From positions 1,178,001 to 1,242,000 of the forward strand of contig NC_088318.1 in the NCBI RefSeq assembly GCF_910592395.1: a stretch of DNA of 64,000 nucleotides. Direction: 5' to 3'. The notes under the pieces were generated by a model, which was not told the DNA's origin, searched no databases, and saw only the letters and a list, made by a program, of their open reading frames with translations. Source of the stretch: Lineus longissimus. Its lineage: Eukaryota > Nemertea > Pilidiophora > Heteronemertea > Lineidae. Shown here in pieces: positions 10,755-23,392 of this stretch. The translations under genes were made by a program, and so were the position numbers. Position 1 is the stretch's first letter. Every line of letters begins with the position of its first letter.

Positions 10755-13700
10755 TGTTGTCCAAGTCCACAGAATGACAGATTGATTTAATTCGAAAAAT
10801 CCTGAACCAAAACCGAGCGCCTTAAAGCTTGCGAATTAGAACTGGTCTTTGAAGGAAGATACAAGAACACTGGCACTAGAACTCAAACTGTTATGAAAGC
10901 ACTATTCAAACCAACCAATAAGAACAACAAGAATAAAGGCATTAGCACCCTTTCCCGTCGGACAACAACTTCACACTGCAGACCAGGGTTGTATACTGAG
11001 TAAACCTGGATCTCCTGGTTAAGTGGATAAGCTAATCCATTGAGAAGCCAAGGTGTGAAGTGAAGTAAGCATTGAAGTATAGCAGGCAGCTTGGGGGGGA
11101 ATCCAGGTTACGTCATCCCCAAGCTTGCTCACAAGCTGCACAGTCAAACATTCAGGGCTTGGAGTTGTTTTGGCAGTGACACATGTAAACCACCTAGATG
11201 AGGCTTGAAAGGGCTGTGCAGCACTGATTGCAACCTCCAAACAATGAGACTATTTCTGGTTTGTTCCTTGCTTGTGGGTAACAAAGAAATCAGTCAAGAG
11301 GGGCTAATTGGTGCCGAGGACAATCATTGGCAGGAACTGTAATTGGTCCCAAGTAATCAATACAACATGAATGTCTACACAATATTACTATTATACTGTG
11401 TCAATAAGTCTTCCTGATCTGATCCAAAATGCCTGCAATGTATTCCCAAACCAGGAACTTCTTTCAATATATTGTTTATACAGTTTTAGTTTATTTGCAA
11501 TAAACAATTGTAATTCTTGAATATCCATTCAGATTTGTTCCAATTTTAGATGAAATTACTTTTCCTTGAATTTACACTACAGAAAGTCCTTTAGTTAATG
11601 CAAGTGAGGTCTGTCTATCCACATGCTCCTCCACCTTGCATTAATCTTCTGATTTTCTTGCAGAGCAATATTTTTTCCATCCAGCTCCAGTCCAGAGCGG
11701 AAATTGTCAAGGGGGTCAAAGGGTATGCCCATTGTCAGTTGATGTGCAGCTTAACTGGAGAATTTTCCAGAAACTCCTAATTCTGTGTTTCTATAAATAG
11801 AGCCAACCATCCCCGTCTGTTGAATGGGGAATTGTTTGAACATGAAAAGGGTGCATGGAGAACCTTTATGGTTTTTATGTGAGGATACAAAATGAGAAGA
11901 GGTGATTGAGGCTGCAACACATCTGCCTCTGGCACGCGCCTGCTCCATGGCTATTTCGGTTGGTAAACTCACCCCCCTAAAAAGCACTTCACTTTGGGTT
12001 TATCCAATGGTTGAAATTCCACCAACAAAGGCAGATCAATCAAGAAAGTAAACGTTACAAAACTTTTTCAAAATGGCATGCTACTGTGGATGCAAGCTGA
12101 GGAGACTCTTGTATTGTGCTTTTATCCAGCAGGGATGAACTGGTTCTTGGAACAGCCACTGTTCACATCCCTATACAGGAGAGAGATGACCCAGGACGCG
12201 TGCCAAGCTGGCCATTCATTCCATCACTTCGATGGCTATCACTATTGTGCCGAGTCCCTGGGGGGATATATTCACATGCCATGGCACATGCCATGATTTG
12301 CATAATAATCAACACTGTAATTTGGTTTCAAGAAGCCTGATTCTTTTGAGAAGAGGGATGCTTCAAAATATTATCACACTCTGCCTGGTGCTGTGGGACA
12401 CCTGTGCAGCATACAGACACATCATTCTGAAGGTCAGGCCGTTTGATTAAACTCGACTGGGGAAGACTGGCACCACAAGGAATGGAATAACATATTTTTG
12501 TGTCAAATAAAAAAAAGGAGTCGGTATGGCCATCCAAGCGTAGCTGTGCAGACAGGTGTTCAGACTGAAGGGGTAGGCTCAGAATAAGAAAGGTATCCAG
12601 ATTAAAAGAGGTCAATTAAGAATGAGATAATTTTATAACAAAGGGAGTCAGGTCAACTCAGAAGAGGAGGCGTTCACACTTAAGTTGTCAACTTAGACTT
12701 AGCCATAGAAAGAGGTGTCCATATTAAAAGGGTAAACTTTGACTGAGCTGTATCCAGACTAAAGAGGTCAACCTTGTTCTGGAAAAAGAGATACTGTTAT
12801 ACTGTGTTCCTGAGGCTGAGGACACTGGTCCAAGTATATTAAGACATATATTTCAATCATCAATGATGAATGATATTATTTGACTCTGAGTATCTCTCCA
12901 AGTAAAAATTTGAAAAGACAACGAAGTTCAATTCAATCCAGCAAAAAACCTGTGTTAAATCTGAATGGGCATGGAGTGGAAAATGAACTAAATTTGCATT
13001 AATGACAAATAACACAAAAGGTGAAAGAGGTCATGCCCAACCAGGCAACATGATCTAACAAAACATTATGTTAATGACAATCAATTAATATTCATGAGGT
13101 CATTCAGTACTGAATGATTCTAGACCACTTGGTAACACATTTCCCGGCAAAAATGCAGCATTATACCACCAAATTGTTCAATGAAACCTGATGTGCGCTG
13201 TAAACTTAAAACAAGAAGAACATTTTGATACAAGTCTGAAGAAATTATGTCATGTTTTCATCAAGCTTTTTGACTTTCTTTCCTCTGTAAAAACGGAGGG
13301 AAACTCCAAGCTCAGTGTAAATTGTTAGCAGATGGCGGGAGTTGTTTACATTACTTATCCCAACTAAAATTCAGTTACGAGCGATAAAATCAACTTGAAA
13401 TTGCTTACCTGAATTTGGAATTGATGTCGCCGTTTGCTCAGCATAGTTTCTCCTTCCAAAACCTAAAATCGGACGAAAAATAAGCAAGATTTTAGAGTTG
13501 AATTTTCGAAGCGAGATTTTTGCTTTTTCGGACAATGGCCGAATGGAACCGAAAATTGACGAAGTAAAATGTTCGAATAAAAGTGGCGCAAATTCGATAA
13601 ACAACTCACTTCTTCTGCTTTTCTTTTCCTGTTTAGAATAATGACGGCCGTGGTTCCCGATTTCTTCTGTCCCTGGGCCTTAGAACTGGAAAGGAAGCAT

Positions 13701-14441
13701 CGAAGTTAGGCGACATTTTCACCGCGTTTTGGCTTGGCATGAAATATCAAAATCGGAAGTTTAGGATGTGCCAAAAAGTTGATAAATCGAAGCAAATTCA
13801 TATCGCAAAGTTACCTTTTCCTAGGCATTGTAACTGTAGACACCTTTTTACTTAATTATCTGCAAAAAATAAACAAGGTTCAGTCAAAAATATTCCCATT
13901 TCAGACGTGGCAAAGTTTGCCAAGTTTTGATGGTGGCGTCATCATCATTTCTACGCCGCCAACTAGCCAGATGAAAAATCGAGACAGAAATTACGTTGAA
14001 AAATATGCACAGCACATTCTGTCTACTGCAAGAAAGTCAAATCAGTCACCTTAATTAGCACCTAATTAACCATTCTGCCAAATCTAGATGACATCGGGCG
14101 ATGCAAATTGTGATTTTACAGAAGGTTTTGAAATGGTCTCCGATGTGAATTGGCCAGAATTTTTCAATGGAACTCAGATCTCGTCCGAGGAGAGCACTTG
14201 AAAAAGTGCCTGCATATTAGTTATCTCTCACCCGATTGCCCCAAAAGTTGAAATAACAATTACATATTAGCATTGAAAAGAAATGAAACCGAAAAATCAG
14301 GACAAAACTGATGAAATCGGCAGAAAACATGACTTATATTGACCCACCTCTGATCGTCGATCTTCTCCCCGTATTCTCTTGACCAAGTCCCGCCAAATAG
14401 CTCACTGCGCATGTGAACTGCGCATGGGGATAATGCTGGTA
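10755..14441 (-). other. Cyclin E 5' leader: non-coding exons and introns
   Basis: The coding exon extends upstream to a likely acceptor (TTGGTTCAG) at 10801. A short leader exon is supported at 13462-13409, with an acceptor TTTTAG and a strong donor CAG|GTAAGC. A first exon would end at 14348 with donor AGAG|GTGGGT. No other plausible gene is visible in this 3.7 kb; the open frames on both strands lack splice or family support. If these exons are joined, an ATG in the 54-bp exon opens a 16-codon upstream reading frame that stops 25-30 bases before the main ATG. Confidence 0.5.
12550..12780. repeat. Degenerate repeat of a GGTGTCC..TTAAAGAGGT motif
   Basis: Variants of GGTRTCCAGAYTAAAGAGGT start near 12555, 12592, 12671, 12714 and 12749, at irregular 30-80 bp spacing. 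The motif resembles the ends of the inverted-repeat elements at 2136 and 46618, so this may be a cluster of related relics within the cyclin E leader intron. Confidence 0.45.
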
Positions 14442-14452
14442 TTTCGCGCGAA
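14388..14452 (-). promoter_or_regulatory. Cyclin E promoter with two E2F sites
   Basis: TTTCGCGCGAA at 14442-14452 is a near-palindromic E2F site, and TTTGGCGGGA (minus strand, 14397-14388) is a second canonical E2F site 45 bp away. Between them lie two copies of CTGCGCATG, NRF1-like half sites. Cyclin E is a classical E2F target, and the first leader exon inferred from the splice donor ends at 14348, so the position fits the core promoter. The motifs are seen; occupancy is inferred. Confidence 0.75.
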
Positions 14453-16735
14453 GTTGTCCCTTTACTTCGGGGGACTATCCCCGACAAATCAGGCATAAAA
14501 AAAATATCTGATCGTTTTAGACTCATAAAATACAACATACACTAGGCTACTGCCCAACATATCATCATATCTATCGAAGGAATTGTTCGGAAATCAAAAT
14601 AATGCCTTGTGCTTTCAAGCGGGTTTCCAAGTTCTTCTGGCGGCAAAGTTGAATAACGAATCGGCCTGAACCCGGGGATTAAGACGAGAATTTTGTTAGT
14701 TGAGTACGACTGAGGCGCCTTAAAAAGCACAACAGCCCCGACCCAACAAAAACTTTGAGCCCCGACATTGAAATGTAGGCCTCTGTCTCATCCAGTAAGG
14801 GCGTGGTCGGGGCATACTTTGTAGTAGGCCCAGTGCGGCGGACAGGCGCGTTTCGATTAAAAGTGTAAATCGGCACCCGGTCGAGCTTTCCTTTTTTGTC
14901 GAATTCATTATCTTATATCGTTTTGCAAACACCTCCCCCTCCCTCATCCCCCTGGCATGACATAGTCAGTGCTCCGACCCGGTCAGTGCGGCTATGGCTG
15001 GCCGCCGACTGAGTCAAGTTGCGCCTCTAAGACAGTATCCGAAACCATCAACGAAATATCGGAAGAATATATGGTGTCCTGATTTACCCAGTATTTTATA
15101 TCAGCTTTGAGTATTCTCAATAAAATTTTGAGTTGTGTTGAGGGGTTATAAGTATTGCAGGTTTCTTTCACTTTTGTCGTGCCAACGTACCTGGGGCACC
15201 TGGGGCACCTCAGGCCTCATAAATGGATCGCATGTGGCCCCGGCATGTGACGAACTTGGGATCGATTCCCCATCGGCACCAGGGAAACCTTAAAGAGAGC
15301 CTTGGAAGCCGCAGTTATATAGGCGGGGGTGGTCCATTTGATATGGGGGCCCCGATGCGTTAGTAACCTGCCTTCACAAATGCGACAACTCACTATATAC
15401 TGACAATCACCCCGACAATTACGTACGAATGTCATTCATCTAAACGTTGGTAGTTCCGGGGGAAATGGGCGATAACGTATTACGGTCGCCGTTCCAATGA
15501 TACATTCAGAACTACAATTCGGCAATGTGACCTGGGAGGTGGACACGGATAAACTCAGTCCCCTTTGGAGAGCGATGTCATGACGATCAGGGGATTGATG
15601 CCCCACAACGATGAGTAATTTCGAGGGGAAAAAATAAGTTTGTCCGAGCGGTCCAGATGTCACAACCTGATTCGTGGCACTTCAAAGTCGGCAGAAAAGA
15701 TGCGTGCGGTCGGAATGCAGGTCCCCTCAACTAAGTCCCATACTTGCAATGTCGTGTTTGATTTCATCGACAGAACGGACGGACCTGGGACACATTATGA
15801 TGGTGTCCTCCTGTATCACGGGCTACAAGGTGGCATCTGGAGACACCAACAGAAGATGCGACAACATTCAAATGGCTGTGACTTCGTCATCGCTCGTCGG
15901 AATAATCAACAGCATGCTGCCAAATACTAGCAGTCCATGACAACAACGTTTAGTGAGGTAAAAGTCTTCACGAAAACCCAACTGGGTTCTTTTAGTGGCA
16001 CGGGACACAAATGAAGGTGGAGCTATCTCACACAAACCAACTTGACTGGACGAGACACAAAAGCAACACCAAGGCCATAACGGTGAATTCATTTGAAGAC
16101 AGATGGACATACATGTACTTCAATCACCTTTAAAAGCAATGTTGAGAAATATTTAAAGAGCACTTTGAATATAAACAAACTGAAACTGCAATTTGAACTT
16201 GATGGATCTCTGGGAGTGGCTGGCCGACTGACTCGGACATCATTGGCATGATGGCTTTGTACCTGCTTGTCTTCAGTCTCCTCAGAGCAACCCCTTTTAC
16301 TTGCACTTCCACTTGCAGGGAGAAAAGTCACTTATGGCAAGAGTGCCTTTAAAAGTAGCACGTCATTACATGGATACGCGGTAAGCCGAGTTGTGGACGG
16401 ACCGATCCTAGGTGGGGATAGGCAACCTGCACAACTGCTGTCAAGCAGGCCAACCCTTGGTGGGCAGTTGATTTTGGGGCAAGAAACAATGCACATGAAA
16501 ACTGTCATGGGCCAAGATCCCAAAATCGCACTGAAGTTGAATTACTGCAGCAACCTGCAACCAGGAGAGGTGAGACCTTACAGCACAGCAAATACCTTGT
16601 GGTCAGCAGCAGAGTAGATGATGTCATGACAGTGTGCGAAGACAGGGTTTATCCCAAGGCTTAGTCTTAGTATCAGTAATAACTTCAGCCTATCAGAGCA
16701 AAAGCAATAACAAAAGCTTTCATTACAATATGATT
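14453..16735. other. Intergenic region between cyclin E promoter and BANP 3' end
   Basis: There are several open frames of 60-116 codons but none has splice signals, family resemblance or a consistent start. A short direct repeat of CACCTGGGG lies near 15190-15210. A T-arm-like hairpin (TTGGG..CCCCA) near 15258-15275 lacks the rest of a tRNA. I see no supported gene. Confidence 0.5.
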
Positions 16736-16739
16736 TTTC

Positions 16740-17121
16740 TTTATTTGATATCAGTTCATAGAAATTCAATGAAGTATGTACAAGGTACTTCATAAAGTAC
16801 ACATTACCCAAATAAGACATTATATTTCATGTTTCAGACAGGATGCATAAGAGAAACTACTGTAAAATCACTTAATTTGGTGGACATTTTCACAGGTTTA
16901 TATTTTTGCTATCTCCTAGCACCCCTTGAAATTCACTAAAATAAGTGATTTTACAGATCACTCTGCAAATTGTTGTCTTCTCAATCCTGTATTGAGACGA
17001 ACTCTTTCATTATTCATAACGATTCACGAGGAAGCCAAGTCTCAAAAGGAGGGAGTAAATGTTCTACAGTCCATTCAAGAGCTTGTAACATTGGTTCTGG
17101 CACACCTCCCTCCCTCAAGTC
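16740..17121 (-). other. BANP 3' UTR and poly(A) signal
   Basis: An AATAAA on the minus strand (complement of 16740-16745) lies about 380 bases after the BANP stop codon. It is the first poly(A) signal and sets the likely 3' end of the transcript. Confidence 0.6.
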
Positions 17122-20100
17122 CTACCCTGAATCCTCCACACCCTCACCGCTTACATCGGCCACACTCAACACTCCCTCACCACCCCGTGCATGGACATTC
17201 TGTATCTGTATTTGCATCTCTCCAGTGTCTGACGTCACTGGTACGACTTGTATTGCTTCAGGCTGGCCTGCTAACGACACTGCCATGTGAACACCCTCTT
17301 GGACGTCCTGTTGCATATGCTGGAATAGTACAAAAATATCATCAGTTCTTGCAGCTGCAAATGAGTGAACCCCTTACTTTTGACTTAAATGTGCTCCAAG
17401 GTGCCTGACAGCAATTGAGTGTGTTAAAATTCATAGCCTGTGAAACAGGCAAACAGATGGATGCACTTGTCATATGTCAATATATCAGGTTGTCCTCTGT
17501 TAGCTACCATCATCCAGGAAAAGCGTTAGAGTCAACTTACATGTATCACCTGATCTCCATGAAGTATTTGGATCTGATGGGTCTGCTGTAGTTGAGCAAG
17601 TTGTTCCGGTGTGGCATGTAGAATCTGCACCTCTCCTTGAGTGAGCTCACCATGCTCGCTCACCATTTCCACATCTTGAGCACCCTGAAAACAAGAATAG
17701 TAATATTGGAGCAAAGACTGGAGGAAGCCCCAACATCACAACTTAAACTGGCCTACTTCAGTTCTGAGAAATGTAGAACTTTTACTTTTTTTAGAATCTG
17801 GGCAATTGCCATTCCCAATTTCTCTCTTCAAAATCATATGGCCACGTGCAGAAGAGCGCCACCATTTTTGTCAAAATCTGCACGATCTCTCCTCCCTTGG
17901 CCATCTTTAAAGATGCCTATTTTCACACTTTCAAACGATGTCCTGATCACCACAGCACCACTCATATTCACCTCACATTCGATGGTCAAAAGCAGAACAT
18001 GCACTGCTTTCAAGACCAGCTGATTGGAAACCTCAAACATACTCAGACCTGACTAGACCCCTCCTTTAAATAACCAAGTCTTTAGTTGAGGACCAATGAA
18101 GTCTGTTAGGGTACTTTTCCATGTACTATTGATAGTTGAGTCTTTTTAGATTTCACCATGCACGTGCCTTGACCTGCACCAATTAGCAAAGAGAGGCGAG
18201 TTAGGTGTAATCAATTCAGTACTCTGGTATTGTGTACCACACCTGATGAATATGCAAAGTGGCCTCAGGATCGTGTTGGAGAGAGTCGTCACTCTGACTC
18301 CCCATATCATGTGGATCACCAGGGGAGTCAGTCAAGGTATATTGAGGAGGCGCCTTGCCTCTGAATGCCTTTACCATGAGGGGCATGCCACGCATTCGCC
18401 GCCGAAATGCTGTCCGACATTTGGAGTCGATGTTTTGCTTTATCCGATGCCAGTCACTTTCGGAGATGCCAAATTTGTGAATGAGGTGACCTGTTAAGAG
18501 ATAAAAGGCAAATAGTTGTAAACTGATGGCAGTGTCTTGATAGAAGGTGAAAGTGATAGAAGACAACAGGGAAGGTCTCCACACTTTTGATGCCTTAAAC
18601 CATCACGCTGCAGTTAAGTAAAGTAGTATAAGTATTCTAAGGACCACCAATTCAATGTCCATGGAAAGAAGGTACAAAGCACTAAATCCTTATTGAAATG
18701 TGGTACAGAGCTTTCAAATGACCCAGGCACTCACACCACAAACAGCTGATTGCCATGTAAGACAGTTGGAAAGAATTATACTCACATCTTATGCCATAAA
18801 TATACAGTGGGTCCAACTGCTTCTTGCCATGTTTGCCCATGCCAGATATATTACTGGAGGCTTGAGTATCACGGTCAAATAAGTAGTCTAGTAATGTCAG
18901 AGCCATCTTCTCTGGTGTGCGGAAATTCGACTGGATATGTAACATATCACTGGAATGAAAAAGGGGACAACTGGATATTAGCATTTCCATTACCTTTCAT
19001 TTGGGCCATCCATTTAGAATCGGAGTGCGGACCCCGTCCCCTCAAATCTTTAATTTCCTGGACACTGTTGATAAGACAGGGATTTGCTGATACTGCTGGT
19101 GGGAAGACAACAACACGTGATTCCAGACAGTTGCCACACTGAATATCATCTTCTTCATCCGTCCGGAAAACCTTGGAACAACCATCTCATTCAGTCACAA
19201 CCAGTTCAGAACTCAAGAATTAGCTTTACTAGAGAAAATCTTTAGATCTGTCGAATAAAGACTATACCTTGGTGACACAGGCGCTCGAACCCTCATCTCT
19301 GGATTGGTGTCGTCTCCTAACCAACTGCCATTGGGATGATCATCTGAAACAGACCGAGTCAACATGAAATATACTCTTGAACTAAGATATAGTACCAAGC
19401 TTATACAACTTTTTTCCAGTACTTAAAAGCAAACCCTGAAACAGAGCTTGGGTTGGTGAAGTCCAGTATTTGTCTGCTCCAAGGACAGCTCAGACAGAAA
19501 CTGAAGAAAGCAGAATGCTATTATCGTTCAATTAGTGACAGGTGGGTTTTGCCGATGACCACAGGACATGCCTCATTGGACGACTAAGATAGAGTATTGA
19601 CTTACCTTCCGAGTTGAGAGTAATCAATGTCACATTTGGACCGAGGTTCTGAACGTTGGTATCAATTTGTGCAATGGGACTACCATCGTTAATATCTGAA
19701 ATATATAACAAGACAATTGGAATTGCCAAGATTAAGCAGTTGATTACATACCGTCCCCAAATACCAATGATTTCTCACACTTCAATCACAGGCCCTGCTT
19801 AAGGGATACTGGTCATTTTCAGTCAAACACAGGAGACAGAGAATCTTAAAAGTAGTATAGCACAATGGCCCAACACCACGGATAAGACCTGATGCATGAA
19901 CTACCTGACTCAGACTTGACTTGGATCTGTGGCAGACCGACAATGACAGCACCAGATCGTCTTGTCGGAGCAGCACTGAAATGACAAACACGGGCCATAA
20001 AAACACCGACACTTCGGAAACAAAGGAAATGATCAAAATTGAGCATCAACCTTCCTCTGGATCAGTCATATTCAAAGGCCAATATCAAGCACGAAGACAA

Positions 20101-21132
20101 ATTTAACTTACCGAGAGCCCTGAAGACACCACACCTCAGCCTTCCCAGCAACAGTTAACAAAGCTAGACAAAGCTTAAAAGAGACATACATGTATATACA
20201 TATTTCCCTTGTTCTATTTTGTATAAATGGTCGGTGGTTGTGCTAAAGATTGATAAGAATTGATAGTACCGCTATCTCACCTTTTTCTTGATGAGGTGTC
20301 CTGAATAACAATGCCCGGGTTCTGTTTTATCTGTTGATGCATGGACTCAACTTTCTCCTCAAGGTATTTGGTTCTCATGTTGACCACCTCCAGCTTATTT
20401 TCTATTCCGTCCAGTCGCAGGCAGATGGCTTTGTTAATATTGAACAGAATTTGCTGAAAGTGAGAGGAATATTAATTTCAAATAGCACAGTGACGTGTGC
20501 GTTCAGTTTTCTGCAAAAGCTGTGCAACTTTTGAAATGAATGTGCCAATAATCAACTCCCGAGACCATTCATTCCTCTCCATCAAGCACTGACAAGAACA
20601 GAAAGTATCTCAATCTCCCCACCTGACAGTTACGGCTGTTACTCCTTGATACTCGACCATTCAGTCACTAAGAAGATATGAGGACCCATCCAAAATGTGT
20701 AATAGTGAAGTGGCTTACTTTTATAGAGGCATCAGCATCAACTTTCAACCTTTTCATGGTCGGCTCGCCATCTCCATCACCATCTGGAAACAGGGAATAA
20801 GATGTCAAATTCATAGAAAAGAACATCGCATTGCAAATGGAGATGAACAATGCAACACCTTTCTAGTATCAAAGGACGTGAAAGATGGATGGCCCTCCAA
20901 ACTAAATTCTTCCTGATGTCACAGGTCTTTTTTTTCATTGGATAAAGTTTACCATAGACAGTCAATGAGTCATAGGGGCCTACATGTAATTACCTTGTCC
21001 TTGTGGAATTTCAATACTGACTCCATCAAGTGTGATGGTATTGAGCAGTTCTTGATGCTCTCCTTGCACTTGGACCACAAGGGAACCATCCTCATCTGTA
21101 GAGACAGCCACCCCAGCCGAGTCTTCAGCCAT
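17122..21132 (-). CDS. BANP: BANP (BEN-domain DNA-binding regulator)
   Basis: Ten exons: 21132-20994, 20783-20719, 20453-20281, 19975-19905, 19695-19606, 19343-19268, 18949-18786, 18490-18243, 17684-17541, 17319-17122. They join in phase to 455 residues (human about 519). A helical segment (residues about 69-125) looks like a coiled coil. VTLITLNSE and GSWLGDDTNPEMRVR follow. The BEN domain (residues about 205-290) contains EKMALTLLDYLFDR, GMGKHGKKQLDPLYIYGIRC and SESDWHRIKQNIDSKCRTA, all strongly BANP-like. The C-terminus is rich in Q, I and V (QILHATPEQLAQLQQ), as in vertebrate BANP. The family binds CGCG-containing TCTCGCGAGA elements and activates CpG-island promoters when the site is unmethylated. 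A 5' UTR exon ends at a donor at 21765 and rejoins at about 21147. Confidence 0.96.
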
Positions 21133-21900
21133 CCTACTCGACGACCTGGAAGTGAGATTCAGAAGTTACGACAGTATCACTATCGATCGTGGACGTAGGC
21201 CTACTGCCTACTGGTAGTGGTAGAGTGGTCGGACTTTTTGGCCTCTGTGGTTGGCAGCTACTAGTAGCACCACTGTCTCACAGGGCACTGGCACTTCATC
21301 TGCGATCGGATAGACTTGACTCGTCTTGAGACTGAGAGTCAGAGTGTGAAAACACTTACACTAAATGACTAGTGACAGTAGTAGTGACGATCGATAGGCC
21401 ATCTAGGCTCTAGACTAGGCGAAATAACAATATTTCATATCAATTTTTCAATATCATGATTTATTTTATGCAATGGCGGGGCGAATATGCTACGATATAT
21501 TCATCATGGACCGGACCTGCTGCTGTGAGGGCGATTGATACCATCACTACACACACAGCTCACAGTGCACAGCACGCATGCAATAATGCATGCATTTAGT
21601 AGTGTAGTGTATGGCATATGCCCTCAAAAAACTGCAAAACTGGAGAACCAGGCTAGAAAATGGCTGCAAAGAGCTCACATGATAAAACGACAATGAACTC
21701 GTGATGAAACACCGAAATCACTTTATTCCTAATCAATCTGATGCACTCAAACAGCATAGTTTACCTCCTAGCAGCCTAGCAGACGATTGCCGCTGAAAAA
21801 GTTGAAAATCTCCACGAAATCACGTCTTGATCAGGAATCCGCGATAATGGCGTCGAGCAACGCGAGAAAGGGCGAGCTTTGTGCGCATGACGGGCTCTTC
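21133..21900 (-). promoter_or_regulatory. BANP 5' UTR and promoter region
   Basis: A leader acceptor CACTTCCAG lies just before the start codon (exon from about 21147) and a donor GGAG|GTAAAC at 21765 closes the first exon. The start site is probably near 21800-21870, where CpG and GC content rise (GGCGTCG, ACGCGAGAAAG). No TATA box is seen. CGCGAGA at 21858-21865 is a partial match to the element BANP itself binds. Confidence 0.5.
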
Positions 21901-22488
21901 TGACTATTGGTTTATCATCCCGCGGCCAGCAGGTGCGCGCTATTGCGTTTTTTAATTCGAAAAGGTAGCGACAAACTCATCATTGAGCTTCCATTTGTGG
22001 TTTGAAATATTCATTAACTCCTCCAACATGTTCAAGATGAAATTTGATGGAGGGGAGATGTGGGCCATAATTTTGAGACGAGTGCACGATCGACCACATG
22101 GTCGCGGACACATGGTTTTTCTTCTATACGAATACATCCATGTACTTTTTTTATAGTGTAAAAACAACGGTATTGACTGAAGCGTATGGATGGCTGTGTG
22201 TGAACATGGCGAATGGTATTTCTCCTCAGGCTGATGTACATGGATTTATCTGTCAAACTGATACCCCGAGTATAGTGCCCTGGTATGCACGTGTTTTCAC
22301 CCATATACGGATACCTCAGCATTGTGACTATTTTTCCTCTCAGAGCACTATGACACGCTGGCCAGTTACATCGTATAGTTTTTCTCCCGTCTGGATACCT
22401 TTTCAGGGACGTGTCCAGGATTCCCAGCATAAGAGGTAGAGAGAGGTCTGAATGCAGATAAAAATATATCAAATCCCTGGCCTGGGGG

Positions 22489-22750
22489 CGAGGTTTTTTA
22501 CAGGTGGGTTCGTACCATTGTGTACATTGACCGCCAATCAGGGCTTAGTAACTTCGCCTGATGTCATCAAGTAAGAAACGCACGTGTTGTTAGTCAGTAA
22601 AGAAGATCAGCGGTGCGAGTTCGAATCTTGGAAGGACCCAAACAATTATGCATTTTTTGTTTTTATTGCTTTTTTTTCATTTACTTAATTATTTTGATAA
22701 TAAATTAAATGTACACAATGGTACGAACCTACCTGTAAAAAAAAAACTCG
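22489..22750. mobile_element. TIR element with tRNA-like core, copy 1
   Basis: The left end CGAGGTTTTTTACAGGTGGG continues as TTCGTACCATTGTGTACAT; the right end is the inverted complement, finishing CCTGTAAAAAAAAAACTCG. The interior has TTGTTAGTCAGTAAA and, about 30 bases on, GCGAGTTCGAATCTTGG, which look like decayed pol III A and B boxes. The total is about 262 bp, with no protein coding. Copy 2 lies at 23120-23392 in the opposite orientation. Confidence 0.75.
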
Positions 22751-23119
22751 CTGCCGGGACTACTAGTTATTGTCCTCACTAAGGGGTGGCAGCATAGACA
22801 ATTGACCTGCAACGCACCTGCTACGTAAGTGGGGTTAACACCATGGATGTAATGCCGAGCGATTTGCACAGTGGGTCTCGTTAGGTAGTGTATTAATAAG
22901 ATAAACCACAGATTAAACCAGGTTCATGCTTGCTTTGACTTGATGAATGACGGATCTGAGCTGGTTCAGGGGTTCCAGCTGTAAATCGTCCCCCGCCCTA
23001 AAAACGGGCGATATTTTTAATTTTTAGTAATTGCCTAGTTCCATTTTCTTAGCTCAGATGGCAGCACCAGAGAAGATGAGTGTCTTACGGATATCGGCTT
23101 GGAAAGGATGTACCGGCGG
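22751..23119. other. Spacer between two inverted transposable elements
   Basis: There are 369 bp with no open frame, splice site or repeat that I can support. Confidence 0.4.
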
Positions 23120-23392
23120 CGTGTTTTTTTTTCAGGTAGGTTCGTACCATTGTGTACATTTATCCAAATAATTAAGTAAATGAAAAAAAAGCAATGAAAA
23201 ACAAAAAGTGCATAATTTTTGGGTCCTTCCGAGATTCGAACTTGCACCATTTGTCAATGTGCATCGCTGATCTTGTTTACTGACTAACAACACGTGCGTT
23301 TCTTACTTGATGACGTCAGGTGAAGTTACTGAGCTCTGATTGGCTGTCAATGTACACCATGGTACGAACCCACCTGTAAAAAACAAAACTCG
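23120..23392. mobile_element. TIR element with tRNA-like core, copy 2 (inverted)
   Basis: This is the same family as copy 1, in reverse orientation: CAGGTAGGTTCGTACCATTG at the left and GGTACGAACCCACCTGTAAA at the right. The B-box-like GCAAGTTCGAATCTCGG is on the minus strand here. It differs from copy 1 by scattered substitutions and small indels, so the two copies are not a recent duplication. Confidence 0.75.

Noticed and set aside
13371-13604. 77-codon minus-strand open frame in the cyclin E leader region
   Set aside because: Only the 54-bp part between a good acceptor and donor looks like an exon, and its frame ends at a stop in the next exon, so it is treated as leader.
15255-15285. 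tRNA-like T-arm (CTTGGG..CCCCATCGGCACCA)
   Set aside because: No matching acceptor stem, D-arm or anticodon arm at tRNA distance, and the loop lacks the TTC start.
15640-15940. Overlapping plus-strand open frames of 96 and 88 codons
   Set aside because: Two frames are open at once over the same DNA, neither with supporting features. GC-rich spacer is the simpler explanation.
16267-16617. 116-codon plus-strand open frame beyond the BANP 3' end
   Set aside because: It has no family resemblance, signal peptide or neighbouring exon, and its composition is like the surrounding spacer.
22032-22472. 146-codon minus-strand open frame between BANP and the TIR elements
   Set aside because: A 113-codon frame is open on the other strand over the same DNA. 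There is no splice or family support for either.
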